This document shows, piece after piece, positions 46,006 through 54,993 of a stretch of DNA of 64,000 nt. Both the position numbers and the translations under genes were made by a program. The notes under the pieces are model-generated. The model was given only the letters and a program-made list of their open reading frames with translations. It had not been told where the DNA came from and did no database searches. This DNA is from Streptomyces niger. Its GTDB lineage: Bacteria; Actinomycetota; Actinomycetes; Streptomycetales; Streptomycetaceae. Position 1 is the stretch's first letter, and each line of letters opens with the position of its first letter. Location: assembly GCF_000718305.1 (NCBI RefSeq), contig NZ_JOFQ01000008.1, positions 496,001-560,000 on the forward strand, in the 5' to 3' direction.

Positions 46006-46314
46006 ATGACAGGCGTTGTGATCTTCCTGCTGATCTGTGCCTTCGTGGCAGCCGCGGTCTGGATGACGCGGACGGCCATGAACAATGAATCGCCGCGGGG
46101 CCGCAACAAGAGGAAGTGGGTCGCCGGTGGCGGGTCCGGTTCCGGGGGCAGCTGGTGGGCCGGTGACGGCGGATCGGGCGGCGGCCACCACGGCCACCAC
46201 CACGGCGGCTCCTGCGGGGGCGGCTCGTCCTGTGGTGGCGGTTCGTCCTGCGGTGGGGGTTCGTCCTGCGGGGGTGGCGGCGGTGGCTGCGGAGGCGGAG
46301 GCGGCGGTTCCTGA
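46006..46314 (+). CDS. Small membrane protein with Gly/Cys/His-rich tail
   Basis: A 102-residue protein: one N-terminal transmembrane helix (TGVVIFLLICAFVAAAVW), a basic patch (RGRNKRKW), then a tail of GGGSGSGG, a His cluster HHGHHHGG and five CGGG units ending the protein. The Cys/His-rich tail could bind metal or form disulfides outside or inside the membrane; similar tails occur in small actinobacterial membrane proteins of unknown role. Start: ATG with GGGGGTGAG upstream, or the GTG three codons earlier. Function unknown. Confidence 0.7.
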   Translation: MTGVVIFLLICAFVAAAVWMTRTAMNNESPRGRNKRKWVAGGGSGSGGSWWAGDGGSGGGHHGHHHGGSCGGGSSCGGGSSCGGGSSCGGGGGGCGGGGGGS

Positions 46315-46653
46315 GCGGTTCCCCCGCGCGTCCCGCGGCGATCGCCCGGGTGATCCGGTGTGGAACATGCAACCGGCCCATGCCTTGTCGCATATGCGCC
46401 CGGTGGTTATCAACAACCGCCGGGCGCAAGCCTGTTGAACAACTGAACTGAGAGGCCCTCTGAGGGATGGAAACCCGGCGAAGATGGGTAAAAAGGCTGT
46501 GGGCCCCGCGAGTTTCATGATTCCCTCTCTTGTGAGAATCCACCAGTTCTCGGACCCCACGTGGTCACGAGCCGGCAGCCGGTAAGTCGTATCCCTGGTC
46601 CTCCTCCGGGGCGGGCCGGCCCACCATCCACTGCGTGCTTGCGGAGCCGACCC
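46315..46653. other. Long intergenic region with hairpins and AT-rich stretches
   Basis: This 339-bp spacer holds no supported gene. It starts with a GC-rich part, then a strong hairpin at 46396-46427, then a stretch of unusually low GC for this chromosome (about 46430-46560), including TTGAACAACTGAACTGAG, GGGTAAAAAGG and TTTCATGATTCCC. It precedes the DUF2617 gene. It may hold a long 5' leader or a small RNA. Confidence 0.6.
46396..46427 (+). terminator. Hairpin in the long intergenic region
   Basis: Arms GCGCCCGGTGGTT and AACCGCCGGGCGC pair over 13 bp, allowing one G-T, around ATCAAC. It can end the small membrane-protein transcript or be part of a structured RNA. Confidence 0.6.
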
Positions 46654-47172
46654 ATGCTCACCACCATCAAGACCGCCTACACCGACACCCGCGCAGCCGA
46701 CCTCGCCTGGGCGCTCGGCCGGGAGCCGCTGCCGGCGCTCGCCGTCCTCGACCTGCAACTCGAGGAGGCAACTGTCCAGTTGCGGCTGCTCGGCGCCTCG
46801 CACCAGGTGCTCCTGACGGAGGAGCACGGCAGCTGCTCGGAGACGGTGGCCTGTATGCCGGGCAGCAGCACCCCGCTCCCGCTCGGTGTGGCGAAACGCA
46901 TCGGCGACTGGGAGTACGAGTTCGCCGCGCATGTGGAGACGCTCTCCCGCGGCTCGTTCGCGGGCCGGGCACAGGAGTTGCTCGCTCTGGTGGCCGAGCA
47001 TCCGTACGGACTCGCCGGGACGTTCCCCGGAGCACCGCACGCATTCACCGCGATGCTTGCGCAACGCGAGAGCGGCCAGGTGCGCTGGCGGACGTGGCAC
47101 GCCTACCCCCAGGAAGGCCGGCTGGTGGCGACCCGTACGCGCGTGGGTGTGCGGGCGGTGGCGGCGCTGTGA
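46654..47172 (+). CDS. DUF2617 family protein
   Basis: A 172-residue protein of the DUF2617 type, known mainly from actinobacteria and without an assigned function. It opens MLTTIKTAYTDTRAADLAWALG and has VLDLQLEEATVQLRLLGASHQVLL, a WEYEFAAHVETL strand and a HAFTAMLA helix, and ends in TRTRVGVRAV. No signal peptide or membrane helix is seen. A weak GCGGAG precedes the ATG. It is followed after 98 bp by the spermidine-synthase-like gene, a neighbour I recall seeing beside it in other Streptomyces. Confidence 0.8.
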   Translation: MLTTIKTAYTDTRAADLAWALGREPLPALAVLDLQLEEATVQLRLLGASHQVLLTEEHGSCSETVACMPGSSTPLPLGVAKRIGDWEYEFAAHVETLSRGSFAGRAQELLALVAEHPYGLAGTFPGAPHAFTAMLAQRESGQVRWRTWHAYPQEGRLVATRTRVGVRAVAAL

Positions 47173-47270
47173 GCGGGAGCGCGGCGGTGGCGCGGGGGCT
47201 GTTCCGCGCGAGCCCAATGCACTCCTGTGGGTGACAAGGCGCGACAGAGGCGTCACGTAGCGTTCGCAAC

Positions 47271-48965
47271 ATGATCGATCCGCCAGCGGCCCTCACCTCC
47301 GGCGCCCGCAGGCCGCCGGAGATCGTCGGATCACCACGGCTGCCGGTACCGGCCGGAATCGGCCGCCTCCTCGTGCTTGCCGTGGTCTTCCTCTGCGCCG
47401 CCTGCGGCCTGGTGTACGAACTGGAGCTGGTCGCCCTCTCCACCTACCTGGTCGGCGACTCCGTCACCCAGGCCTCCGTGGTGCTCTCCGTGATGGTCTT
47501 CGCGATGGGCGTCGGCTCGCTGCTGGCCAAGCGGCTGCGCTGCCGCGCCGCGGTCGGCTTCGGCGCGGTCGAGGCGGCGCTGGCCCTGACCGGTGGTGTC
47601 TCGGCGATGGCGCTGTACGCGAGCTTCGCGTGGTGCGGCCAGTCCCGGCCCGCGATGGTCGGCTTCTCGCTGCTGATCGGCGTGCTCATCGGCGCCGAGG
47701 TACCCCTGCTGATGACGCTCATCCAGCGCATCCGCGACCAGGACGCCGGCGGCGCGGTCGCCGACCTCTTCGCGGCGGACTACGTCGGCGCGCTGGTCGG
47801 CGGGCTCGCCTTCCCCTTCCTGCTGCTGCCGGTGCTCGGCCAGTTGACGGGCGCCCTGGTCACCGGCGGCGTGAACGCCGTCGCGGGCGGCGCGCTCGTC
47901 CTCGGCCTGTTCGGCCGCGACCTCTCCCCCCGGGCCCGTCGGTCGCTGCTGGCCGCCAACATCCTGGTGCTCGTGCTGCTCGCCGCGTGCACGGCGCTGG
48001 CCGGCCCCTTCGAACGGGCCGCGCGCGAAGCGGTGTACGCCGCCGAGCCGCGGGTCGCCCTCCAGACGGACGTGCAGGAGGTCGTGCTGACCGGCGGGAC
48101 GGGCGGTGGGCGCGCGGGCCGGAGCGGTGGCGGGGCCGTCCGCGCGCCCCTCGCGCTCTATCTCGACGGCCGGTTGCGGGTCAGCGCCACCGACGCCTTC
48201 CGGTACCGCGAAGCACTCGTCCATCCGGCGATGGCCGGCGGCCCGCACGGCCGGGTGCTGGTCCTCGGCGGCGGCGACGGCCTCGCCGCGCGCGAGCTGC
48301 TGCGCTACGACGACGTCGAGTCCGTCACCGTCGTCGACCGGGACAGCGCCCTGCTCCGGCTGGCCCGCACCGACCCCGGGCTCGCCCGGCTGAACCGCCA
48401 CGCGCTCGACAGCCCGCGAGTGCGGGCGGTGACCGCCGACGTCTTCGACTGGCTGCGCCGGGACGCCCGGCACGAGGTCCGCCGGGACGGCCCGTACGAC
48501 GTGATCCTCGCCGACCTGCCCGACCCCGCCATCACCACCGGGGCGAAGCTGTACTCCCAGGAGTTCTACGGACTCGCGGCCCGGGTGCTGGCCCCGGACG
48601 GCCGGCTCGCGGTGCACGCGGGCCCGCCCCGAGCCCGGCCCCGCAATTTCTGGACGGTCGAGGCGACCCTGCGCGCCGCGGGGCTGCGCACCGTCCCGTA
48701 TCGGATGCCGGGCCGCCTGCACACCTTCTCGGGCGGCCCCGCCCGGGGACAGAACGGCGCCGGCAAGGCGAGCCCGGAAGCCGTCCGGTACTGGGGCTTC
48801 GTCCTGGCGGGCCGCAGCACGCCCCCGCTGAAGCTCTCGCCCGACACGCCGCCGCTGCGCGCGCTCACCCCGGCCGTGCTGCGCTCCGGCCGCCTCGCCC
48901 TGGACCGCGCGCGCCCGCCTGGCCTGCCGCCGTCGACCCTGGTGCACCCGCGGTACGGCGGCTGA
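47271..48965 (+). CDS. Membrane-bound spermidine synthase-like protein
   Basis: A 564-residue protein with six or seven N-terminal membrane helices (to about residue 240) fused to a spermidine-synthase-type methyltransferase fold. Seen in the second half: [27 protein letters not shown], the SAM-site [29 protein letters not shown] and [22 protein letters not shown]. It lines up with polyamine aminopropyltransferases, although which amine (if any) it modifies is unknown; membrane-fused versions may act on other acceptors. No ribosome site is visible before the ATG, while TAGCGT lies 7 nt upstream, so it may be leaderless. Confidence 0.88.
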   Translation: MIDPPAALTSGARRPPEIVGSPRLPVPAGIGRLLVLAVVFLCAACGLVYELELVALSTYLVGDSVTQASVVLSVMVFAMGVGSLLAKRLRCRAAVGFGAVEAALALTGGVSAMALYASFAWCGQSRPAMVGFSLLIGVLIGAEVPLLMTLIQRIRDQDAGGAVADLFAADYVGALVGGLAFPFLLLPVLGQLTGALVTGGVNAVAGGALVLGLFGRDLSPRARRSLLAANILVLVLLAACTALAGPFERAAREAVYAAEPRVALQTDVQEVVLTGGTGGGRAGRSGGGAVRAPLALYLDGRLRVSATDAFRYREALVHPAMAGGPHGRVLVLGGGDGLAARELLRYDDVESVTVVDRDSALLRLARTDPGLARLNRHALDSPRVRAVTADVFDWLRRDARHEVRRDGPYDVILADLPDPAITTGAKLYSQEFYGLAARVLAPDGRLAVHAGPPRARPRNFWTVEATLRAAGLRTVPYRMPGRLHTFSGGPARGQNGAGKASPEAVRYWGFVLAGRSTPPLKLSPDTPPLRALTPAVLRSGRLALDRARPPGLPPSTLVHPRYGG

Positions 48966-49204
48966 CTCGGGCCGGCCCGCCGACCGGGCGACGGCGGCCT
49001 GCCGAGAACGCCGCGCGGGCGCACCCGGCCGCCAGGCGCTCGCGGTCGCTTCGCCTCTCCATGACGGCCGATGGACACCTGTCCGCACGGTCCGTCGGAG
49101 GTGTGCCCGGCCGGCTCCCTCGGGACACCAGGGGACCGACGCGAGGAGCGGGATATCACCGGGGGGCCTCCGTCGCGCCCGGAAAGGAATTAGGCTCCGA
49201 TGTC

Positions 49205-50377
49205 ATGGAGCATGAGGTGTACGTTCCGTTTCCCGTCGGCACGGTGCGGCAAGCGCTCACCGAGCCGGAACGCCTGGCCCGTTGCGTCCCGGGCGCCCAG
49301 CTCGACGCGGACCCCGCACCCGGAGTTCCGGAGGGCCGGCTGCGGCTGCGGGTCGGCGGCTCCACCATCACCTACCGCGGCACGCTGCGGGTGACCCCGC
49401 GCGACGGCGACCCGGACGCGTTCGACGCCGCGGCGCGTGGCACGGAGGTGCGCGGCGACGGCTTCGCCGAGCTGGACCTCACCGTGCGGGTGGCGCCCGA
49501 CGAGGGCGGCAAGGGCACGACGCTCTCCTGCACCGCGGTCGTACGGTCCGCCGGCCGGCTCGCGGCCGCCACGGACGACGCCGTTCAGGCGGTCGGGCGC
49601 CGCATCCTGGACCGCTTCGCCACCACCCTCACGGAGGACCTGTCGCTCCGGCCGGTGGCCATCGGGGAGCCGGACGCCTCCGCAGCGGCCACCGGGGAGC
49701 CGGCCGGCTCCGGTACGCAGGCCTCGTCGGACGCCTCCGATGTGCAGAGCCCGCCGGACGCGGGCACGACGGCCGCCGAGGGGGCGGCCGTCTTCGCGAG
49801 CGAGCCGACGGACGGGCGCGAAGAGCCCGGCGCGACCGGCGTGGAGCCGGCCGGTGACGAGGAGGACGCCGTCGCCGGTGCGGACGCGCTCGCCGCGGAA
49901 GAGACCGAGGAAGACGCCGTCGGCGACGCCGAGGGTGTCAGCGGCATCGAGGGCGTCAGCGGCATCGAAGGGGGCAGGGAGCCGGGCGCCGAGGACGACC
50001 CGGACGATGTCACCGGGGTGGACGACGCCGACGCGGAGGACGCCGACGACGTCGACGAAGCGGGCGACCTGGTGGACGCGCCGCCGCGGTCCGGCGTCTT
50101 CGAGACCGAGATCCCGCCCCCCTCGCTGGACCCGCTCGCCGACGACGAGCTCGGCATCCCGGCCGAGCCGCCCGCCGAGGCCGCGCACGCCCGCCGCACG
50201 ATGATCGGCCGCAGCGCCGAGGAGGTCGACCACGCCCCGCCGCGCGGCCGCTACGCACCCGTGCCCGCCCCCGACACCACCTCCGCCTCGGCCACCCTCC
50301 GCTGGGCGGCCCCCGCGGCGGCCGTCGTCCTGGCCTCCGCCGTGGTGGTCGGCCGGGTCCTGCGCCGCCGCCGCTGA
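49205..50377 (+). CDS. SRPBCC/CoxG-like domain protein with acidic linker and C-terminal membrane anchor
   Basis: A 390-residue protein. Residues 1-155 form a START-like domain of the CoxG type (MEHEVYVPFPVGTVRQALTEPERLARCVPGA is characteristic), a fold that binds hydrophobic ligands. Residues about 155-330 are acidic and disordered, with the repeat GVSGIEGVSGIEGG. A single C-terminal helix, LRWAAPAAAVVLASAVVV, followed by RVLRRRR makes it a tail-anchored membrane protein with the START domain in the cytoplasm. CO-dehydrogenase genes are absent, so a CO role is unlikely. Function unknown. Confidence 0.82.
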   Translation: MEHEVYVPFPVGTVRQALTEPERLARCVPGAQLDADPAPGVPEGRLRLRVGGSTITYRGTLRVTPRDGDPDAFDAAARGTEVRGDGFAELDLTVRVAPDEGGKGTTLSCTAVVRSAGRLAAATDDAVQAVGRRILDRFATTLTEDLSLRPVAIGEPDASAAATGEPAGSGTQASSDASDVQSPPDAGTTAAEGAAVFASEPTDGREEPGATGVEPAGDEEDAVAGADALAAEETEEDAVGDAEGVSGIEGVSGIEGGREPGAEDDPDDVTGVDDADAEDADDVDEAGDLVDAPPRSGVFETEIPPPSLDPLADDELGIPAEPPAEAAHARRTMIGRSAEEVDHAPPRGRYAPVPAPDTTSASATLRWAAPAAAVVLASAVVVGRVLRRRR

Positions 50378-50439
50378 TGCGGCGTCGGGCCCCGCGTGCC
50401 CGGCCCGCCGCGCGTGAGCCGCACCGTTAAGGTCGAGCC

Positions 50440-51291
50440 GTGAGCACTGAGAACCGCACAGAGCCCGCCCACAAGCCGCGCGTGGCACGCACCGTCCGGC
50501 TGGCCGCCGGGGACACCGAGGTGGCCGTCCGCCCGGACAACGGCTGCCGCATCGAGAGTCTGCGGATCGGCGGCACGGAGCTGCTCCGGCAGGGCGACAA
50601 GTACGGCTGCTTCCCGATGGTGCCGTGGTGCGGCCGGATCGAGAACGGCCGGTTCCGCAACGGCGGCGAGACGCACCAGATGCCGCTCAACTCCCCGCCG
50701 CACGCCATCCACGGCAACGGCCGCAACCTCTCCTGGCGCACCGCCCGTACGACCGGAACCAGCGGGGCCTTCACGTACGACCTGGACGACCCGGCCGCCC
50801 CCTGGCCCTACCCCGGCAAGGTCACCCAGCTGGTGGACCTGGCCGAGGACGGCGGCTCGCTGACGCTGACCATGGGTATCGAGACGTACGGCGACTCCTT
50901 TCCGGCGCAGGCCGGCTGGCACCCCTGGTTCCTCCGCGACCTCGGTGACGGCGGCGAGGGCGTCCGTATCGACTTCGCCCCCGAATGGCAGGAGGAGCGT
51001 GGGCCCGACCACCTCCCGACCGGGCAGCGCATCGCGCCCCGCCCCGGCCCCTGGGACGACTGCTTCGGCATGCCGCAGGGCGTGGATGTCACCCTCACCT
51101 GGCCGGGCCGGCTGGAGCTGAAGGTCGCCAGCCGCGCCGAGTGGGTCGTGGTCTACGACGAGCAGGAGGCGGCCGTGTGCGTGGAGCCGCAGTCCGGCCC
51201 GCCCAACGGGCTGAACACCCTGCCGCGCCTGGTCACCCCCATCGACCCGCTGGAGATCTCCACGACCTGGACCTGGCGTTCCCTGGCCTGA
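50440..51291 (+). CDS. Aldose 1-epimerase family protein
   Basis: A 283-residue galactose-mutarotase-like protein that interconverts anomers of a hexose or sugar phosphate. Seen: FPMVPWCGRIENGRF (the NRI-type sugar-binding loop), PHAIHGNGRNLSW with the catalytic His, AGWHPWFLRDL, and a late Glu in AVCVEPQSGPPNGLN. It starts at a GTG lacking a ribosome site but 6 nt after TAAGGT, so it is probably leaderless. The sugar specificity is not clear. Confidence 0.9.
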   Translation: MSTENRTEPAHKPRVARTVRLAAGDTEVAVRPDNGCRIESLRIGGTELLRQGDKYGCFPMVPWCGRIENGRFRNGGETHQMPLNSPPHAIHGNGRNLSWRTARTTGTSGAFTYDLDDPAAPWPYPGKVTQLVDLAEDGGSLTLTMGIETYGDSFPAQAGWHPWFLRDLGDGGEGVRIDFAPEWQEERGPDHLPTGQRIAPRPGPWDDCFGMPQGVDVTLTWPGRLELKVASRAEWVVVYDEQEAAVCVEPQSGPPNGLNTLPRLVTPIDPLEISTTWTWRSLA

Positions 51292-51393
51292 CCGGTCGGC
51301 CCGCCCGGTGCCGGCAGCGGCCGGTACCGGCTCCGGTGGGCCTCGCGGAGCCGCGTCCCGGACCGGCCCCCGTGCTGTCCTAAGCTCGTGCGC

Positions 51394-51936
51394 ATGACGG
51401 ACGACGTACGTGGCGAGCTGCTGCGGCAGATCAAGAACAAGGCCGTGGTGCACGGCAAGGTGACGCTTTCCTCCGGCAAGGAAGCCGATTACTACATCGA
51501 CCTCCGCCGGATCACCCTGGACGCCGAGGCGGCGCCGCTGGTCGGCCAGGTGATGCTGGACATCACCGCCGACCTCGACTACGACGCGGTCGGCGGGCTC
51601 ACGCTCGGCGCCGACCCGGTCGCGACGTCGATGCTGCACGCCGCCGCCGCGCGCGGGCAGAAGCTGGACGCCTTCGTCGTCCGCAAGTCCCAGAAGACCC
51701 ACGGCATGCAGCGCCGCATCGAGGGACCGGACATCACGGGCCGCCGCGTCCTGGTCGTCGAGGACACCTCCACCACCGGCGGCTCCCCGCTGACCGCCGT
51801 CGAGGCGGCCCGTGAGGCGGGCGCTGAGGTCGTCGCCGTCGCGACGATCGTCGACCGCGGCGCCGAGTCGGCCATCGCCGGGGCCGGCCTGAAGTACATC
51901 ACCGGCTACCAGCTCACCGACCTCGGTCTCGCCTGA
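51394..51936 (+). CDS. pyrE: Orotate phosphoribosyltransferase
   Basis: A 180-residue enzyme that joins orotate to PRPP to form OMP in pyrimidine synthesis. Seen: FTLSSG-type loop as KVTLSSGKEADYYIDLRR, the flexible catalytic loop VRKSQKTHGMQRRIEG, and the PRPP motif VLVVEDTSTTGGS. The start is the ATG of MTDDVRG; TAAGCT lies 7 nt upstream and there is no ribosome site, so the message is probably leaderless. It is separate from the main pyr operon and is followed by a parS palindrome. Confidence 0.96.
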   Translation: MTDDVRGELLRQIKNKAVVHGKVTLSSGKEADYYIDLRRITLDAEAAPLVGQVMLDITADLDYDAVGGLTLGADPVATSMLHAAAARGQKLDAFVVRKSQKTHGMQRRIEGPDITGRRVLVVEDTSTTGGSPLTAVEAAREAGAEVVAVATIVDRGAESAIAGAGLKYITGYQLTDLGLA

Positions 51937-52016
51937 GAGCACCGGCACGCTCGCCGGTGAGGTCGGCGCGCCGGGCCGGGTTTTTCGGTGCCGCACGCGG
52001 TGACCTGCGGTTTCAC

Positions 52017-52056
52017 CAAAGGGCGGGCTGTTTCACGTGAAACAGCCCGCCCTTTG
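52017..52056. other. parS: parS site embedded in a 40-bp perfect palindrome
   Basis: The exact parS core GTTTCACGTGAAAC (52030-52043) is flanked by 13-nt arms, CAAAGGGCGGGCT and complement, so the whole 40 bp is one uninterrupted palindrome. It lies 80 bp after pyrE and 128 bp before fba. As RNA it would fold into a long hairpin, so it may double as the pyrE terminator. Confidence 0.93.
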
Positions 52057-52184
52057 CGCCGTCCGGGTGGCGGCGCGATGTGGAGGTATCCGGCAAGTCT
52101 GGGAAGATGGGCCGCGACGATGACGTCGCCCCCTGGTCAGGGCCCAGAACGTACCCGGTACCCGCACACACAAGGAGCGGACAG

Positions 52185-53207
52185 ATGCCCATCGCAACCC
52201 CCGAGATCTACAACGAGATGCTCGACCGGGCGAAGGCAGGCAAGTTCGCCTACCCGGCCATCAACGTGACCTCGACCCAGACGCTGCACGCGGCGCTGCG
52301 CGGTTTCGCCGAGGCCGAGAGTGACGGCATCATCCAGATCTCCACGGGCGGTGCGGAGTTCCTGGGCGGCCAGTACAGCAAGGACATGGTGACCGGTGCC
52401 GTCGCCCTGGCCGAGTTCGCGCACGTCGTGGCCGCGAAGTACGACATCACCGTCGCGCTGCACACGGACCACTGCCCCAAGGACAAGCTGGACGGCTACG
52501 TCCGCCCGCTGATCGACATCTCCGCCGAGCGCGTGGCCAAGGGCCAGAACCCGCTCTTCCAGTCCCACATGTGGGACGGCTCGGCCGAGAACCTGGCCGA
52601 CAACCTCTCCATCGGCCAGGAGCTGCTCGCCAAGGCCGCCGCCGCCAAGATCATTCTTGAGGTCGAGATCACCCCGACCGGTGGCGAGGAGGACGGCGTC
52701 ACCCACGAGATCAACGACGAGCTCTACACCACCGTCGACGACGCGATCCGCACCGCCGAGGCGCTGGGCCTGGGCGAGAAGGGCCGCTACCTGCTCGCCG
52801 CCTCCTTCGGCAACGTCCACGGCGTCTACAAGCCGGGCAACGTCGTCCTCCGCCCCGAGCTCCTCAAGGACCTCCAGGAGGGCGTCGGCGCCAAGTACGG
52901 CAAGCAGTCCCCGTTCGACTTCGTCTTCCACGGCGGCTCCGGCTCCACCGAGCAGGAGATCGCCACCGCGCTGGAGAACGGCGTCGTGAAGATGAACCTC
53001 GACACCGACACCCAGTACGCCTTCTCCCGCCCGATCGCGGACCACATGTTCCGTAACTACGACGGCGTCCTGAAGGTCGACGGCGAGGTCGGCAACAAGA
53101 AGGTCTACGACCCGCGCAGCTGGGGCAAGCTGGCCGAGGCCGGCATGGCCAAGCGCGTCACCGAGGCCTGCGCCAACCTGCGCTCCACCGGCACCAAGAT
53201 CAAGTAA
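52185..53207 (+). CDS. fba: Class II fructose-bisphosphate aldolase
   Basis: A 340-residue zinc-dependent aldolase of glycolysis and gluconeogenesis that splits fructose 1,6-bisphosphate into two triose phosphates. Seen: INVTSTQTLHAALRGF, zinc ligands in ALHTDHC, VEITPTGGEEDG, ASFGNVHGVYKPG, FHGGSGSTEQE and the phosphate-binding VVKMNLDTDTQYAF. The length is typical of class IIA enzymes. ATG follows AAGGAG; the earlier in-frame ATG at 52080 is in the promoter. A strong hairpin follows the stop codon. Confidence 0.98.
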   Translation: MPIATPEIYNEMLDRAKAGKFAYPAINVTSTQTLHAALRGFAEAESDGIIQISTGGAEFLGGQYSKDMVTGAVALAEFAHVVAAKYDITVALHTDHCPKDKLDGYVRPLIDISAERVAKGQNPLFQSHMWDGSAENLADNLSIGQELLAKAAAAKIILEVEITPTGGEEDGVTHEINDELYTTVDDAIRTAEALGLGEKGRYLLAASFGNVHGVYKPGNVVLRPELLKDLQEGVGAKYGKQSPFDFVFHGGSGSTEQEIATALENGVVKMNLDTDTQYAFSRPIADHMFRNYDGVLKVDGEVGNKKVYDPRSWGKLAEAGMAKRVTEACANLRSTGTKIK

Positions 53208-53250
53208 CTCCGGCGCGGCGCCGCACCGGCGCCCGCGGAGTAAGCACCTC

Positions 53251-53293
53251 GGAGGGCCCCGTACGCAAGGGGAGCACGCGTACGGGGCCCTCC
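53251..53293 (+). terminator. Strong hairpin after fba
   Basis: A perfect 16-bp stem, GGAGGGCCCCGTACGC with complement, around an 11-nt loop, about 44 bp after the stop codon. Confidence 0.85.
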
Positions 53294-53460
53294 GCGTGCC
53301 CGGACCGTACCCGGCGCACCCGAAGCCGCGGACGGTGGTGTGGAGGCCGTGGACGGTGGTGCGGCCGGGCCGCCCCGCGCGTGGACGATCCTCCGTGCGC
53401 CCACCGGAACGGCCACCTCCCGGGCGCCGCCCGCCGCACGGACCAGGCAGACTTGGACGC

Positions 53461-53874
53461 ATGGCCATTCACGAGAACCTGCTCGGGGGACCGCCCCCGA
53501 CCCATCTGCCCGAAGACCCGGAGCCCCGCGAGCTGCTCGCCTCGGGCACCGCACCGGCCGACGTCGCCGCGAAGTACCCGGCGTCCTCGCTCGTCTGGGC
53601 ACAGCTGGCGGACGACGCCTTCCAGGCCGGCCGGACCGTCGAGTCCTACGCGTACGCCCGTACGGGTTACCACCGCGGCCTGGACTCGCTTCGCCGGGCC
53701 GGCTGGAAGGGCCATGGCCCGGTCCCGTTCGAGCACGAGCCGAACCGCGGCTTCCTGCGGGCGCTGCACGCGCTCGCCCGCGCCGCCCAGGCGATCGGCG
53801 AGCAGGAGGAGTACGAGCGCTGCACGACCTTCCTGCGCGAATCCTCGCCGACGGCGGCCGACACGCTCTCCTGA
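53461..53874 (+). CDS. DUF3151 family protein
   Basis: A 137-residue soluble protein of the DUF3151 family, which is confined to actinobacteria and often encoded near fba as here. It has the family pattern MAIHENLLGGPPPTHLP at its start, then VAAKYPASSLVWAQLADDAF, SYAYARTGYHRGLDSLRRAGWKG and a helical C-terminus. The repeating helices resemble a TPR-like unit. Function unknown; the ATG lacks a clear ribosome site. Confidence 0.85.
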   Translation: MAIHENLLGGPPPTHLPEDPEPRELLASGTAPADVAAKYPASSLVWAQLADDAFQAGRTVESYAYARTGYHRGLDSLRRAGWKGHGPVPFEHEPNRGFLRALHALARAAQAIGEQEEYERCTTFLRESSPTAADTLS

Positions 53875-53892
53875 GGTATCACCCGGGAGAAG

Positions 53893-53941
53893 ACCGGCTC
53901 AGGACCGGCCGGCGACATGTTCCGGCCGGTCCTGAGCCGGT
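53893..53941 (+). terminator. Very strong hairpin after the DUF3151 gene
   Basis: A perfect 20-bp stem (53893-53912 with 53922-53941) around CGACATGTT, starting 18 bp after the stop codon. It separates DUF3151 from the kynurenine operon. Confidence 0.9.
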
Positions 53942-53988
53942 TCGGCCCCCGCGAGTCGGCCGGGGCTGCCCTTGCCAAACCCTGGAGA

Positions 53989-54007
53989 GTTGCGGAAGAT
54001 GCGCAAC
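53989..54007. promoter_or_regulatory. Inverted repeat before the kynurenine operon
   Basis: GTTGCG-N7-CGCAAC, perfect 6-bp arms, lies about 100 bp before the tryptophan dioxygenase start. It is a candidate operator for tryptophan- or kynurenine-responsive control; no regulator gene is adjacent. Confidence 0.45.
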
Positions 54008-54105
54008 AGGTCCGGTGAGCCGGGCCTGACGAGGGGACCGGGGCTCCGATGCCGACAGGAAGGGGCGGACCGCTACCCGGAGGCATGCATCACGAGGAGT
54101 TCCTG

Positions 54106-54993
54106 ATGTCGCACTCGTCATCAGCGTCCCAGGCGTCCCCGTCCCCGGAGCCGGCCCCGCGCTGCCCGGTCGGCGGCCAGGCCGAAGCGGACCCGAATCT
54201 CGACTTCGCAGGCACCACGCCGTACGAGGACTACGTCCAGGCGGAACTGCTGACCCACGCCCAGCACCTGCTCTCCGACGACCCCGGAGAGATGGCGTTC
54301 CTGGTGACCACCCAGGTCATGGAGTTGTGGTTCACCGTCATCGTCCACGAGTGGCACACCGCCTGCGATGCCCTGCGCGGCGATGACGTGCCCACCGCGA
54401 TCGACGCGCTGCGCCGCTCCACGTACGAGCTGGAAGCGCTCAACGCCGCGTGGAAACCGCTGGCCCGGCTGACCCCCGCGCAGTTCAACGCCTACCGCGG
54501 CGCCCTCGGCGACGGCTCCGGCTTCCAGTCCGCGATGTACCGACGGCTGGAGTTCCTGCTCGGCGAGAAGTCCGCCTCCATGCTGGTCCCGCACCGCGGC
54601 GCGCCCCGCGAGTACGCCGAGCTGGCGAAGGCGCTGCACGAGCCGAGCCTGTGGGACGAGGTCCTGCGGCTGCTGGACCGCCGCGGATACGCCGTCCCCG
54701 TGTCCGTCCTGCAGCGCGACCCCACGCTCAAGTACGAGCCGAACCCCGCCGTCGAAGCCGCCTGGGCCGAGGTCTACGCCGGCGACCCGCGGAGCGAGCT
54801 GGTCGCACTGGGCGAGGTCCTCACCGACGTCGCCGAACTGGTCTGGCGCTGGCGCAACGACCACCTGGTGGCCACCCGCCGGGCGATGGGCGCGAAGATG
54901 GGCACCGGCGGTTCCTCCGGTGTCGCGTGGCTGGAGAAGCGCGCCCGCAAGAACGTTTTCCCTGAGCTGTGGACGGCTCGCAGCCATGTCTGA
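54106..54993 (+). CDS. kynA: Tryptophan 2,3-dioxygenase
   Basis: A 295-residue heme enzyme that opens the indole ring of tryptophan to N-formylkynurenine. Seen: LDFAGTTPYEDYVQAELLT, FLVTTQVMELWFTVIVHE, the substrate site GSGFQSAMYRRLEFLLG, the heme-ligand region VWRWRNDHLVATRRAMG with its His, and GTGGSSGVAWL near the end, all typical of the family. I start at the ATG of MSHSSS because GAGGAG lies 7 nt upstream; two earlier in-frame ATGs have worse spacing. It is the first gene of an operon with kynureninase and a formamidase-like hydrolase. Confidence 0.95.
   Translation: MSHSSSASQASPSPEPAPRCPVGGQAEADPNLDFAGTTPYEDYVQAELLTHAQHLLSDDPGEMAFLVTTQVMELWFTVIVHEWHTACDALRGDDVPTAIDALRRSTYELEALNAAWKPLARLTPAQFNAYRGALGDGSGFQSAMYRRLEFLLGEKSASMLVPHRGAPREYAELAKALHEPSLWDEVLRLLDRRGYAVPVSVLQRDPTLKYEPNPAVEAAWAEVYAGDPRSELVALGEVLTDVAELVWRWRNDHLVATRRAMGAKMGTGGSSGVAWLEKRARKNVFPELWTARSHV

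Noticed and set aside
50251..51996. 581-codon minus-strand frame
   Set aside because: It is antisense to the aldose epimerase gene and pyrE; its composition is that of a shadow frame.
54049..54105. Upstream ATG starts for tryptophan dioxygenase
   Set aside because: The ATG at 54085 has its GGAGG only one base away and the one at 54049 has none; 54106 has GAGGAG at ideal spacing.
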